From Streptomyces sp. ISL-94 (GTDB taxonomy: Bacteria; Actinomycetota; Actinomycetes; Streptomycetales; Streptomycetaceae), in the NCBI RefSeq assembly GCF_018614075.1, contig NZ_JAGGOZ010000017.1:1-64000 (forward strand): a stretch of 64,000 nt of DNA. The letters are read 5' to 3'. Below, in pieces: positions 8,578-19,032 of this stretch (its first letter is position 1; the number at the start of each line of letters is the position of its first letter). Under the pieces are notes generated by a model. That model was not told the DNA's origin. It did not search any database and saw only the letters and a program-made list of their open reading frames with translations. A program made the position numbers and the translations under genes.

Positions 8578-8740
8578 GAAAGCCCCCGCCCTTCAGGTTC
8601 GAACGATCACGCTCGAACGATCTGAAAAGACCGTACCGACGCCCGTCCGTAACCCGCGTCCCCCGCCAGAGCCATCCCAACCCCGACTACCTCCGGGGTA
8701 TCCCCTCCCCACCAAGGAGGACACAAAGAAGGCAAACGAC

Positions 8741-8772
8741 GAAGGCCCCCAGGATTTCTCCTGGGGGCCTTC
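8741..8772 (-). terminator. Intrinsic terminator of tRNA-Arg
   Basis: A perfect 14-bp stem (8741-8754 with 8759-8772) around a TTTC loop, ten bases beyond the 3' end of the tRNA-Arg gene on the minus strand. A moderately T-rich tract follows. Confidence 0.8.
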
Positions 8773-8781
8773 GTCCTGCTG

Positions 8782-8854
8782 TGCACTCGGCAGGATTCGA
8801 ACCTGCAACCTTCTGATCCGTAGTCAGATGCTCTATCCGTTAAGCTACGAGTGC
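8782..8854 (-). tRNA. tRNA-Arg (anticodon ACG)
   Basis: A complete 73-nt cloverleaf. Acceptor arms GCACTCG and CGAGTGC pair perfectly, with A as discriminator. The anticodon stem TCTGA/TCAGA encloses loop CTACGGA (anticodon ACG), and the T arm has GGTTCGAATCC. CCA is not encoded. Confidence 0.97.
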
Positions 8855-9075
8855 TTGGCTTGTTGGGGTTTTGCGCCCCGTTGGCCTTGCGAGAACAACA
8901 ATACATGGACCTCGCCGGGACGCGAAATCCATTAGCCAAACCAGCTCTGACCTGCGGAAACGCCCTGGAAGAAGATCATCCGGTTGGGGCGGGGCCCGAG
9001 TCCCGGAGGTTCGCCCGGGAGCGTGAGCCTCTCGCAGTGGCCGGCTCCTCCGGAGCAGTCGCCCCCTAACGCACC

Positions 9076-9105
9076 GAAGCCCCGGTCCGCATGGACCGGG
9101 GCTTC
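9076..9105 (-). terminator. Intrinsic terminator of tRNA-Ser(GCT)
   Basis: A perfect 13-bp stem GAAGCCCCGGTCC with loop GCAT, nine bases downstream of the tRNA-Ser gene on the minus strand. Confidence 0.8.
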
Positions 9106-9113
9106 GTGAAGTG

Positions 9114-9204
9114 CGGAGGCGGAGGGATTTGAACCCTCGATGGGGGGTAAGCCCCAAACCGCATTAGCAGTGCGGCGCCATAGACCGGACTAGGCGACGC
9201 CTCC
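9114..9204 (-). tRNA. tRNA-Ser (anticodon GCT)
   Basis: A class II tRNA of 91 nt with a long variable arm. The acceptor GGAGGCG pairs with CGCCTCC and the discriminator is G. The anticodon stem CCGCA/TGCGG encloses CTGCTAA (anticodon GCT). The T arm contains GGTTCAAATCC. Confidence 0.97.
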
Positions 9205-9390
9205 AGCACACCCTCGCGGACGAGGGTGCGTGCAGATGATGACACAGGCGCAGGGCCCCTCACCAATCCGCTCCCACGGTACTAGCAGGGGCGGCCAAGA
9301 GGCAAAGCCTTAAAGCCCCCGCAGCGCGCAACGTCAGGGCACCCTCGTCGTTGGTCACGCGTACGACGTACGGACGACCTGGAGTGCCCC

Positions 9391-9825
9391 ATGCTGCGTC
9401 TCGCCGCCTTCGCCGTCACCTCCGCCCTGGCTGCCGCGGCCGCCGGGCCACTGCCCCCGCTCCCCGAGCCGCTGGGCAGGTTGCTGTCGGGGGGTCCCGA
9501 CCGCCTCACGATCACCATGGCCAACACCGGCAACCGGCAGATGGACCGCAAGTACGAACTCGAATGCGGCCCCGTGGGCGGCAATCACCCCTGGCCCGAA
9601 GAGTCCTGCGCAACGCTGGAGCGGCTCGCCGCGGAGGGGAAGGACCCCTTCGCCCCCGTCTCCGAACGCCAGATCTGCACCACGGAGCACGGCGGCCCGG
9701 CCACCGCCCGGATCACGGGCACCTGGCACGGGCGCAAAGTGGACGCGGCCTTCCGCCGGACGAACGGCTGCGAAATCAACCGCTGGGACGAGTTGGAACC
9801 TCTGCTTCCGAGTGGACGTTCCTGA
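9391..9825 (+). CDS. SSI-family (subtilisin inhibitor-like) secreted protein
   Basis: A 144-residue protein with a Sec signal (LRLAAFAVTSALAAAAAGP) and an inhibitor I16 (Streptomyces subtilisin inhibitor) domain. The four family cysteines are at about 59, 73, 96 and 127 in LECGPVGG, ESCATLERL, RQICTTEHG and TNGCEIN, giving the usual two disulfides. TGTWHGRKV aligns with the GVWQGKRV strand of SSI. The reactive loop differs: where SSI has Cys-Pro-Met-Val-Tyr this has Cys-Thr-Thr-Glu-His, so the predicted P1 residue is Thr. Its target protease may therefore be unusual. GGAG precedes the ATG. Confidence 0.82.
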   Translation: MLRLAAFAVTSALAAAAAGPLPPLPEPLGRLLSGGPDRLTITMANTGNRQMDRKYELECGPVGGNHPWPEESCATLERLAAEGKDPFAPVSERQICTTEHGGPATARITGTWHGRKVDAAFRRTNGCEINRWDELEPLLPSGRS

Positions 9826-9944
9826 CCTGGGAGGATGCGCGGAACGGGCGGTATCCACTTCACATCGGCCACCCCGCCGGGGGGCTGTGGCCTTAGACTC
9901 CTCCCGTGACATGCCGGTAGTTGTGGTCAGGGAGGAAGCTCGTC

Positions 9945-12900
9945 GTGAGCAGCAGGCCATCCCGAGGCGCTGCTCGCCTCGCAGCAATACTCGACGCTCT
10001 TCCGGACGCGCTGTTGCTCGTCAACGCCAACGGCACGGTCGTCAACGCGAATTCGATCGCTCTCGAGGTCATGGAGAGCCCGGGCACCGGGCTCGTCGGC
10101 CGCGGCGTGCTCGATCTTCTGCCCGAGTTCGACTCCAAGCTGATCCCCGGCTCCATGCGCCGGCCCGGCGAGGAGGAAGGCGGCCGGTCCCGGCCCAAGC
10201 GGATGACCGCGCGCCGCACCGACGGCAGCGAGTTCCCCGTCGAGGTCACCAGCGCCCATCTCGACGGGCGCGATGCCTACCGCGAGCCGCAACCCGCCTA
10301 CACCGGTGACGAGCTGCTGATGCTCGTCGTGCGGGACCTCTCTCAAACCGTGGACACCGAGGCCGAGCTGGCCCGCTCCCAGCGGCAGACCGAGATGATC
10401 CTGCGGGCCGCGGCGGAGGGCGTCGTCGGCACCGACACCGACGGACGGGTGGTGCTGGTCAATCCGGCCGCCGCCCAGATCCTCGGCTACCGCGCCACCG
10501 ACCTCGGCAACCGCGAACTGCACGGGCTCGTCCTGCACTCGCGTGCCGACGGCTCCCCCTTCCCCTTCGACGAGTCCCCGCTCGCCGACACCCTGCGCAG
10601 CGGACGCAAGCACCGAGTGCGCGGGCAGGTGCTGTGGAACAAGGCCGGGCAGCCGGTCTCCGTCGACTTGACCACCTCGCCCGTACGGGACGGGGAGCAG
10701 CTCGTCGGCGCCGTGATGACCTTCACCGACCGGCGCCCCTATGACGCCCTCGCCGCCCGCCACGCACAGCTGCTGGCCGTCCTGGGCGAGTCGCTGCGGG
10801 GGCCGCTGGACGAGTTGCGCGGGGAGCTGGCGACGCTGGCCGCCGACGACGCGGGACAGCTGTGGCCCGAGGCCAACCAGCTGCTGCACCACCTGGCCGC
10901 CGGGTACTCCCGGATGACCACGCTGGTGGACAACGTCCTGGGCTTCCAGCGCCTGGACGCCGGCACGGACCGGCTCACAAAGAAGAAGGTCCTGATCAAC
11001 GGCGTCGTCGCAGCCGGTGTCGACGGCGCGGTCGAGCTGATCGGACCGGGCCGCGCGCAGTTCGCCGTCCACGCGCCGACGATCGAGGCCGAGGTGGACG
11101 CGGGCCGCGTCGCAACCGCGCTCGCGCACCTGGTCGCGGACGTCGCCGGGGTGGACGCCACCGGCAAGACCCGCCAGGGCAGCGGGTACAGCGACTCGAC
11201 GATCGTGGTGGCGGCCGCGCAGCGCGGTGATGTCGTACGGATCGAGGTGCGCGGGCCGTACGAGGGCGGGAACCCGGTGCACGAGCCGATCGTGCGCGGG
11301 ATCGTGGCGGCGCACGGGGGCGTGCTCCAGACGGTGGAGGTGCCGGGCGCACCCGGCGGGGCGTACGTGCTGGAGCTGCCGCTGGGCGCGGGAGCCGGGA
11401 CGGTGACCCTGCCGGAGCCGGCGGAGGAGCCCCCGGCCGGTCCGGCGGAGGACGCTGCGGGGACGGCCGGCGGCGCGGCCCCGGGCAAGGTCTCCGGCGG
11501 GCGCCGGGCCCGGCGCGGTGTGGACGCCTTCCTGGACGACGAGACTGCGGGGCCCGAAGCCGGCCAGGGCGGCGGCGCGCTGGCGTTGCCGTCCGGGCGG
11601 CGGCGGGCGGGCGAGACCGGCGTCCCCGACGCGGGACTGGAGCTCGCGCAGTCCCCGGTGAACCCGGCGGGACTGGGCACCGGGCGCAGGCGCGGTCGGG
11701 CCGGCGACGGCAGCGCCGAGGCCGGCGCGACCGGTGGGCCGGTCGGCGTCGGCGCTCTCGGGGGCCAGGGCGGTCCCGGCGGCCAGAACGGTCCCGGCGG
11801 CCCCGGACGGCCGGTACCCCCGCAGGGCACCGCCATGCCCGCGCTACCGCCCGTCCCCCCAGTGCCCCCGGTTCCGCTGATGGAGCATCCTGCCGGGCGG
11901 CGGCGGGCCCTGGGTCCGGCCGGTCCCGCCCGTCCTGCCGCTCCCGCTCAGCCCGGTGGTCCCGTGCCGGCGACCGGGCTCGGGCCGACGCCCGCTCCCG
12001 CGCGGCCCATCGCCCCCGAAGGGGGCTTCGCACTGCCCGCCGGGCCGACCCCGGCTCCTCCCGCTCCCCAGGCCCCCGCGATGGCCGGGCCGGCTCCCGC
12101 TCCCGCCGAGGCCGATGGCGATACCGCGTCCGGGCGGCGTGGGCGCCGGGTGCTGGGCGCGCCCGGAGCCGAGGCAGAGGCGCCCGCCGCGCCGCCGGTC
12201 GCGGAGGATCCCGTAGAGCAGGCGCACCCCACCGGGCGGCGGCGTGCCCTGCCAGCGACCCCGGCGTGGCCCGTTCCCGCGGCCCGGACCGCTCCCGAGG
12301 ACGACCAGGCCTCCGGCCAGGTCGCCGTTCCCGGGGCCCGGCAGCCGCAGGACACCCCGGCGGAGGGGCAGGCCTCGCAGCCGATCAGCGTGCGCGCCCT
12401 CGGCACCCTCGGCCAGGGCATCTCCGTGGACCCCGCCGGCTCGGGCTCCGGCCGCCGTCGCCGGCTCTCCGAGCCCGCGCCCCAGGGCCGGGCCTTCGCC
12501 ATAGGGGCCCCCGAGGCGGGCTCCGACGAGGGCCCCGAGCCGCTGGACGGTCCGGGCGGCGCCGTGGAGGTCGTCAACCGTCCCGTGCCGCAGCCCGTTG
12601 ACGACGAGCTGCCGCCGGAGCCCTTGGACAACCCGCGCCGACTGCTCGTGTGGCCCGCGCCCGATGTGCAGACGCAGCAGGCGCTCAGCGACTGCGGCTA
12701 CCGCCCGGTGATCGTCCACTCCCGCGAGGAGGTGGACGCGCAGATCGCCGCGTTCCCCGCCGCGCTGTTCGTGGACCCGCTGACCGGGCCGATCACCCGG
12801 ACCGCCCTGCAGTCCCTGCGCCAGGCCGCGGTGGCCGCCGAGGTGCCCGTACTGGTCACGGCCGGGCTGGGGCACGCCACGCGCGAGGCGGCGTACGGCG

Positions 12901-13334
12901 CCGATCCGGCCGTGCTGCTGAAGGCGCTCGCGCCGCGCGACAGCGAGCAGCACCCCTCCCGTGTGCTGCTGATCGAGGAGCACGACGAGATCGCCATCGC
13001 GCTGACCGCCGCCCTGGAGCGGCGTGGGATGCACGTCGCCCGCGCGGGCGCCGATACCGACGCCGTGGAACTGGCGACGCGGATGCGGCCCAACCTGGTC
13101 GTCATGGACCTGATGCAGGTCCGGCGCCGGCGGGCCGGGATCGTGGACTGGCTGCGCGCCAACGGGCAGCTGAACCGCACCCCGCTGGTCGTCTACACGA
13201 CGACCGGCATCGACCCGGCCGAACTGCCGCGGCTGGCCTCCGGCGAGAGCGTGCTCTTCCTCGCCGAGCGGGCCACGACCGCCGATGTTCAGGGCCGCAT
13301 CGTGGACCTGCTGGCCAAGATCGGCACCAACTAG
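9945..13334 (+). CDS. PAS-domain pseudo-histidine-kinase with disordered linker and receiver-like C-terminus
   Basis: 1,129 residues from a GTG preceded by GGGAGG at nine bases. Two PAS domains (LDALPDALLLVNANG and LRAAAEGVVGTDTDG) lead into a kinase-like region. The phospho-His motif is replaced by ESLRGPL, with Glu 282 in place of His. The ATPase N box and glycine boxes are eroded (ALAHLVADVAGV; VRGPYEGG). Residues about 490-880 form a Pro/Gly/Ala-rich linker with seven GRRR-type motifs. The end holds two receiver-like folds (VDPLTGP; RVLLIEEHDE and MDLMQV). It is probably a signalling scaffold rather than an active kinase. Distant homologues in Streptomyces are annotated only as PAS proteins. 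Confidence 0.82.
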   Translation: MSSRPSRGAARLAAILDALPDALLLVNANGTVVNANSIALEVMESPGTGLVGRGVLDLLPEFDSKLIPGSMRRPGEEEGGRSRPKRMTARRTDGSEFPVEVTSAHLDGRDAYREPQPAYTGDELLMLVVRDLSQTVDTEAELARSQRQTEMILRAAAEGVVGTDTDGRVVLVNPAAAQILGYRATDLGNRELHGLVLHSRADGSPFPFDESPLADTLRSGRKHRVRGQVLWNKAGQPVSVDLTTSPVRDGEQLVGAVMTFTDRRPYDALAARHAQLLAVLGESLRGPLDELRGELATLAADDAGQLWPEANQLLHHLAAGYSRMTTLVDNVLGFQRLDAGTDRLTKKKVLINGVVAAGVDGAVELIGPGRAQFAVHAPTIEAEVDAGRVATALAHLVADVAGVDATGKTRQGSGYSDSTIVVAAAQRGDVVRIEVRGPYEGGNPVHEPIVRGIVAAHGGVLQTVEVPGAPGGAYVLELPLGAGAGTVTLPEPAEEPPAGPAEDAAGTAGGAAPGKVSGGRRARRGVDAFLDDETAGPEAGQGGGALALPSGRRRAGETGVPDAGLELAQSPVNPAGLGTGRRRGRAGDGSAEAGATGGPVGVGALGGQGGPGGQNGPGGPGRPVPPQGTAMPALPPVPPVPPVPLMEHPAGRRRALGPAGPARPAAPAQPGGPVPATGLGPTPAPARPIAPEGGFALPAGPTPAPPAPQAPAMAGPAPAPAEADGDTASGRRGRRVLGAPGAEAEAPAAPPVAEDPVEQAHPTGRRRALPATPAWPVPAARTAPEDDQASGQVAVPGARQPQDTPAEGQASQPISVRALGTLGQGISVDPAGSGSGRRRRLSEPAPQGRAFAIGAPEAGSDEGPEPLDGPGGAVEVVNRPVPQPVDDELPPEPLDNPRRLLVWPAPDVQTQQALSDCGYRPVIVHSREEVDAQIAAFPAALFVDPLTGPITRTALQSLRQAAVAAEVPVLVTAGLGHATREAAYGADPAVLLKALAPRDSEQHPSRVLLIEEHDEIAIALTAALERRGMHVARAGADTDAVELATRMRPNLVVMDLMQVRRRRAGIVDWLRANGQLNRTPLVVYTTTGIDPAELPRLASGESVLFLAERATTADVQGRIVDLLAKIGTN

Positions 13335-13347
13335 TAATCCTGGCCCG

Positions 13348-13923
13348 ATGGCCACCATCAATACGACCGAGCACACCGTCCCCGCCGACAACGGGGAGGT
13401 GAACCTGCTCATCGCACGGCAGGTGGAGCCGGGGCACGAGGAGACCTTCGAGGCCTGGGCCCACGGGATCCTGGAGACGGCCGCGCGCTTCCCGGACCAC
13501 CTCGGCTACGGGCTCTTCCACCCGGCGGCCGAGGGCGGCCCGTGGTTCCTGGTCCACCGTTTCCGCAACCAGGCGGCCTTCCAGCGCTGGCAGGACTCCG
13601 CGGAGCGGGCGGAGTGGTTCTCCAACTGCCTCGGCCACCACCACACGGAGATAGCCCGCCGGGAACTGCACGGCATGGAGACATGGTTCGCCAAGCCGGG
13701 TATGACCCGGCCCGCGCCGCCACGGTGGAAGATGGCGATCAGCTCGGGGCTGGCCATCTTCCCGATCTCGCTGGTGGGCAACGCGGTGCTCGGGCCATAC
13801 CTGGTGGATCTGCCCTTCGTGCTGCGGACGGCCGCCTTCGCCGTCGTCTTCAGCACCCTGATGACCTACGTGGCCATGCCCGCCGTCAGCAAGCTGCTGC
13901 GGCCATGGCTCACCAAGGGCTGA
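13348..13923 (+). CDS. Membrane-anchored antibiotic biosynthesis monooxygenase-fold protein
   Basis: 191 residues. An ABM-type ferredoxin-like domain (VNLLIARQVEPGHEETFEAWAHGILETAARFPDHLGY to FVHRF) fills the first 110 residues. Two membrane helices follow (AISSGLAIFPISLVGNAVLGPYL and VLRTAAFAVVFSTLMTYVAMPA). This ABM-plus-two-helices layout is common in actinobacteria and has no established substrate. It starts 13 bases after the PAS protein and converges with the acyl-CoA ligase. Confidence 0.82.
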   Translation: MATINTTEHTVPADNGEVNLLIARQVEPGHEETFEAWAHGILETAARFPDHLGYGLFHPAAEGGPWFLVHRFRNQAAFQRWQDSAERAEWFSNCLGHHHTEIARRELHGMETWFAKPGMTRPAPPRWKMAISSGLAIFPISLVGNAVLGPYLVDLPFVLRTAAFAVVFSTLMTYVAMPAVSKLLRPWLTKG

Positions 13924-13929
13924 GGCGGG

Positions 13930-15579
<1,650 letters not shown>

Positions 15580-15685
15580 AGCGTCCTCCCGGTGAGCGCT
15601 GCGGCGCTGCGGCGGCTACGGATGCTGCCGATTCTGCGCACGTACCGGTCGGCATGTCACTACCCGGAGGTAGAAACCGGGCCGT

Positions 15686-15699
15686 GTTTCACGTGAAAC
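15686..15699. promoter_or_regulatory. parS: parS site 2
   Basis: Perfect GTTTCACGTGAAAC in the gap between the acyl-CoA ligase start and the sigma factor stop. It is 39 bp, start to start, from site 3. Confidence 0.92.
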
Positions 15700-15724
15700 A
15701 TCCCCGCAGCGGGCGCGGAGCGGT

Positions 15725-15738
15725 GTTTCACGTGAAAC
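15725..15738. promoter_or_regulatory. parS: parS site 3
   Basis: Perfect GTTTCACGTGAAAC, 16 bp beyond the 3' end of the sigma factor gene, paired with site 2. Confidence 0.92.
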
Positions 15739-15754
15739 ATGCTCCCCCTCCGGC

Positions 15755-16288
15755 TCACCTGACCGGAGTGAGCTCCGGGTCCTCGCGGAGTTTGACCAGC
15801 GCGCGCGAGACCGCGCTCTTGACGGTGCCGACCGAGACCCCCAGCAGCTCGGCGGTCTGCACCTCGCTGAGGTCCTCGTAGTAGCGCAGGACGACCATGG
15901 CCCGCTGCCGGTCGGGCAGCCTGGTGACCGCGCGCCACATCGCGTCGCGCAGGGCCTGCGCCTCCGCGGGGTCCGCGGCGGGGGCCGCCTCGGTCTCCGG
16001 GATCTCGTCGCAGGCGAACTCGTCGACCTTGCGCTTGCGCCACTGGGAGGTGCGGGTGTTGACCAGGGCCCGCCGGACATAGCCGTCCAGGGCACGGTGG
16101 TCCTCGATGCGGTCCCAGGCCATGTACGTCTTGGCCAGGGCCGTCTGGAGCAGGTCCTCGGCATCGCAGGGGTTGGCGGTGAGGGAGCGCGCGGTGCGCA
16201 TCAGGACCGTGCCGCGGGTCCGGACGTACGCCGAGAACGACGGGTACGGCGTCGGATTCGAGGCGAGGGTGCACACAGGCGTGGTCAT
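15755..16288 (-). CDS. SigE-family RNA polymerase sigma factor (ECF type)
   Basis: A 177-residue sigma factor with region 2 (FSAYVRTRGTVLMRTARSLTANPCDAEDLLQTALAKTYMAWDRI, YVRRALVNTRTSQWRKRK) and region 4 (LPDRQRAMVVLRYYEDLSEVQTAELLGVSVGTVKSAVSRAL). The actinobacterial SigE subfamily is recognised by these features and its small size. No anti-sigma gene adjoins it, so control may be transcriptional or at a distance. It is transcribed alone on the minus strand. Confidence 0.9.
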   Translation of the reverse strand: MTTPVCTLASNPTPYPSFSAYVRTRGTVLMRTARSLTANPCDAEDLLQTALAKTYMAWDRIEDHRALDGYVRRALVNTRTSQWRKRKVDEFACDEIPETEAAPAADPAEAQALRDAMWRAVTRLPDRQRAMVVLRYYEDLSEVQTAELLGVSVGTVKSAVSRALVKLREDPELTPVR

Positions 16289-16375
16289 GGCTCCACGCTA
16301 AGAGCGCCGGCACGCCCTGGGATCGGCCGCAGGTGCCGAAGGAGAGTCCACCTCAGGTTGTAGGGCCGGGAGGTG

Positions 16376-16396
16376 CTCCACCTCCTGAAGGTGGAG
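16376..16396 (-). terminator. Hairpin downstream of the igr-like operon
   Basis: A perfect 8-bp stem CTCCACCT / AGGTGGAG with a 5-base loop, about 28 bases past the last gene of the operon on the minus strand. The T tract is poor, as usual for this GC content. Confidence 0.55.
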
Positions 16397-16423
16397 GAGG
16401 GGGAGCCCACGGGCCTATGGATC

Positions 16424-17590
16424 TCAGTGGTCGGTGCCGAGGATCAGTCCGGAGGTCGGTACCCCGGTGCCCGCGGTGACCAGTACGTGTTCTGCCCCCG
16501 CGGCCTGGTTGACGGACGTGCCGCGCAGCTGGCGGACGGCCTCGGCGATGCCGTTCATCCCGTGCAGGTACGCCTCCCCGAGCTGGCCGCCGTGGGTGTT
16601 GAGCGGCAGCGCGTCGGCCGCGACGAAATCGGCGGCCTCGCCCGGCTCGCAGAAGCCGAATTCCTCCAGCTGCATGAGGACGAAGGGGGTGAAGTGGTCG
16701 TAGAGGATGCCGACGTCGATGTCGGAGGGCCGCAGACCGCTGGTCCGCCACAGCTGGCGGGCGACCACGTCCATCTCCGGCAGCCCGGTGAGGTCGTCGC
16801 GGTAGAAGGAGGTCATGCCCTCCTGGCGCCGGCCGGCGCCCTGGGCGGCCGCGGTGATCACGGCGGGCGCGTGCCGCAGGTCGCGTGCCCGTTCGGGCGT
16901 GGTGACGACGAGGGCCTGGCCGCCGTCGGTCTCCTGGCAGCAGTCGAGCAGCCGCAGCGGCTCCACGATCCAGCGCGAGGCGGCGTGGTCGGCGAGGGTG
17001 ATGGGCTTGCCGTGGAAGTAGGCGGCGGGGTTGTTCGCGGCGTGCCGGCGGTCGGTGACCGCGACGTGCCCGAAGGCCTCGGGGGTGAGGTTGTAGGTGT
17101 GCAGGTAGCGCTGGGCGGTCATGGCCACCCATGAGGCGGGCGTCAGCAGCCCCCAGGGCAGCGACCAGCCGAGCGCCGCCCCCTCCGCGGAGGGCTCGCG
17201 CTGCTGTACGCCGGAGCCGAAGCGGCGCCCGGAGCGCTCGTTGAAGGCGCGGTAGCAGACCACGACCTCGGCGACCCCGGTGGCGACGGCGAGGGCGGCC
17301 TGCTGGATGGTGGCGCAGGCAGCGCCGCCGCCGTAGTGGATGCGGGAGAAGAAGGACAGGTCCCCGATGCCGGCCGCCTGGGCGACGGTGATCTCGGGGC
17401 TGGTGTCCATCGTGAAGGTGACCATGCCGTCGACGTCGGCCGGGGTGAGCCCGGCGTCGTCGAGGGCCGCGTGCACGGCCTCCACGGCGAGCTTGAGCTC
17501 GCTGCGGCCGGAGTCCTTGGAGAACTCGGTCGCGCCGATTCCGGCGATGGCGGCGCGACCGCCGAGCTCGTCGCGGGTGCGGACGCTCAT
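16424..17590 (-). CDS. Ltp2-like lipid-transfer protein / thiolase-fold aldolase
   Basis: 388 residues of the thiolase superfamily, SCPx/lipid-transfer type. Landmarks are AAIAGIGATEFSKDSGRSE, DVDGMVTFTMD, HYGGGAACATIQQAALAVATG, DRRHAANNP and a C-terminal NTHGGQLGEAYLHGMNGI. In the mycobacterial igr operon Ltp2 is not a thiolase: it performs retro-aldol cleavage of the steroid side chain and needs the DUF35 domain of ChsH2. A MaoC-DUF35 protein is encoded two genes upstream here. The start is ATG 17590, overlapping the MaoC stop (ATGA). The substrate in this organism is unknown. Confidence 0.85.
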   Translation of the reverse strand: MSVRTRDELGGRAAIAGIGATEFSKDSGRSELKLAVEAVHAALDDAGLTPADVDGMVTFTMDTSPEITVAQAAGIGDLSFFSRIHYGGGAACATIQQAALAVATGVAEVVVCYRAFNERSGRRFGSGVQQREPSAEGAALGWSLPWGLLTPASWVAMTAQRYLHTYNLTPEAFGHVAVTDRRHAANNPAAYFHGKPITLADHAASRWIVEPLRLLDCCQETDGGQALVVTTPERARDLRHAPAVITAAAQGAGRRQEGMTSFYRDDLTGLPEMDVVARQLWRTSGLRPSDIDVGILYDHFTPFVLMQLEEFGFCEPGEAADFVAADALPLNTHGGQLGEAYLHGMNGIAEAVRQLRGTSVNQAAGAEHVLVTAGTGVPTSGLILGTDH

Positions 17591-17994
17591 GCCGCCCCCT
17601 CCTGGGCGAGGGTCACGGTGACCGTGCCGGTGACGTGCTGGCCGATGCCGTTGGCGCCGACGACGCGGATCTCGGCGGTGTCCCCGTCCAGGGCGGTGAC
17701 GGTGCCGGTCAGGGTCATGGTGTCGCCCGGGTAGTTGGGGGCGCCGAGGCGGATGGCCACCTTGCGCAGGACGGCATGGGGCCCGAGGCGGTCGGTGATG
17801 TAGCGGCCGACCAGGCCGTTCGTGGTCAGGATGTTCATGAAGATGTCCGGGGAGCCCTTCTCCCGCGCGAGCGACGTGTCGTGGTGCACGTCCTGGTAGT
17901 CGCGGGAGGCGATCGCACCCGCGACGATCAGGGTGCGGGTGACCGGGATCTCCAACGGCGGCAGTTCCCCGCCGACTCTCAGTGCGCCGATCAT
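17587..17994 (-). CDS. MaoC-family hot-dog hydratase (ChsH1-like)
   Basis: A 135-residue single hot-dog domain protein with YQDVHHDTSLAREKGSPDIFMNILTTNGLVGRYITD, which carries the Asp/His pair of the R-specific hydratase motif. Its length matches mycobacterial ChsH1, which pairs with ChsH2 to hydrate an enoyl-CoA. It overlaps ltp2-like by 4 bases and follows an acyl-CoA dehydrogenase gene by a few bases. Confidence 0.82.
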   Translation of the reverse strand: MIGALRVGGELPPLEIPVTRTLIVAGAIASRDYQDVHHDTSLAREKGSPDIFMNILTTNGLVGRYITDRLGPHAVLRKVAIRLGAPNYPGDTMTLTGTVTALDGDTAEIRVVGANGIGQHVTGTVTVTLAQEGAA

Positions 17995-17997
17995 GCC

Positions 17998-19032
17998 TCA
18001 GCCCTCCTGCGCCAGTACGGCGCCCAGTTCGGCCAGCAGCTCGCTGCCGCAGCCCAGGTACGCGTCCAGCTGGCGCCCCCACAGGAAGTGCCGGTGGACG
18101 GGATGATCGAGATCGGCGCCCATGCCGCCGTGCAGGTGCTGGCCCGCGTGCACGACCCGTTTGCCCGCCTCAGAGGCCCACCAGGCCGCCGTCAGCCCGT
18201 GCTCGCGCGCCGGGAGTCCCTCGTCGATGCGCCAGGCCGCCTCGTAGGCGGTGACCCGGATCGCCTCGGTGTCCATGTACGCGTCCGCCGCGCGCAGCAT
18301 GACGCCCTGGTTGGTGGAGAGGGGGCGGCCGAACTGCTCCCGCGTGCAGGTGTACTCGACCGCCCGCGCGAGGGAGCCGGCGCAGACTCCCGCCTGGAGT
18401 CCGGCGAAGGCGGTGCGGGCCGCGGCAAGCGTGTCCTCGTACGCGGCCGGACCCGCCCCGACACGCTCCGCCCGGGCACCGGTCAGGGTCAGCCGCCCGG
18501 CCGACCAGGGGGCAGTGGTCTCCACCGGGGAGGTCCGTACGCCGGGCGCGTCGGTCCGTAGGAGCCACAGCGCCCGGTCTGCGTCCGGGACCAGCACATG
18601 GGTGGCGTCGCGCAGCCAGGGCACGGCGGGGGCGGTGCCGGTGAGCCGGCCGTCCGGTGAGGCGGTGATCCGGCCGCCGCGGGCCGGGAAGGCTCCGGTG
18701 GCGACGGCCTCGCCCGTTCCCAGGACGGGCAGCAGGCGGGCTCGCTGGTCGGCGCTTCCGTGCACCGCGATCGGGAGCATCCCGTACGCGCAGCTGGCGG
18801 CGTAGGGCACCTGGGCGGTGGTGCGGCCCTGTTCCTCCAGCAGCAGCACCAGGCCGAGCAGGCCGATGTCCGGGATGGCGGCGATCAGCCCGGAGGCGGC
18901 GAGGGCCTTCCACAGTTCGGGGTCGCTGCCGGTGCCCGCGGCGGCGAGGCGCTCGTGGGTGGCGAGGTCGCGGAAGATCTGCGCGGCGAGGCCGGCCGCG
19001 GCGGCCTGCTCCTCGGTGGGGTGGAAGTCCAT
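17998..19032 (-). CDS. Acyl-CoA dehydrogenase family protein (FadE28-like, small subunit type)
   Basis: 344 residues, close to the length of mycobacterial FadE28. The helical N-terminal domain starts MDFHPTEEQAAAAGLAAQIFRDL. The central beta domain is short and degenerate (TGTAPAVPWLRDATHVLVPDAD). The C-terminal bundle has CTREQFGRPLSTNQGVMLRAADAYM and HLHGGMGADLDHPVHR. In characterised heteromeric dehydrogenases of this class two unlike subunits share FAD and active sites. The partner here is probably the 400-residue protein at 19985. Start and upstream stop overlap (TGATG). Confidence 0.83.
   Translation of the reverse strand: MDFHPTEEQAAAAGLAAQIFRDLATHERLAAAGTGSDPELWKALAASGLIAAIPDIGLLGLVLLLEEQGRTTAQVPYAASCAYGMLPIAVHGSADQRARLLPVLGTGEAVATGAFPARGGRITASPDGRLTGTAPAVPWLRDATHVLVPDADRALWLLRTDAPGVRTSPVETTAPWSAGRLTLTGARAERVGAGPAAYEDTLAAARTAFAGLQAGVCAGSLARAVEYTCTREQFGRPLSTNQGVMLRAADAYMDTEAIRVTAYEAAWRIDEGLPAREHGLTAAWWASEAGKRVVHAGQHLHGGMGADLDHPVHRHFLWGRQLDAYLGCGSELLAELGAVLAQEG

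Noticed and set aside
8782..9204. Integration site of a mobile element at the tRNA-Arg / tRNA-Ser genes
   Set aside because: No integrase gene, duplicated tRNA 3' end or compositional change nearby.
11844..13412. 522-codon minus-strand frame opposite the PAS protein
   Set aside because: Composition is low-complexity Gly/Arg, with no motif; the plus strand has PAS and receiver folds.
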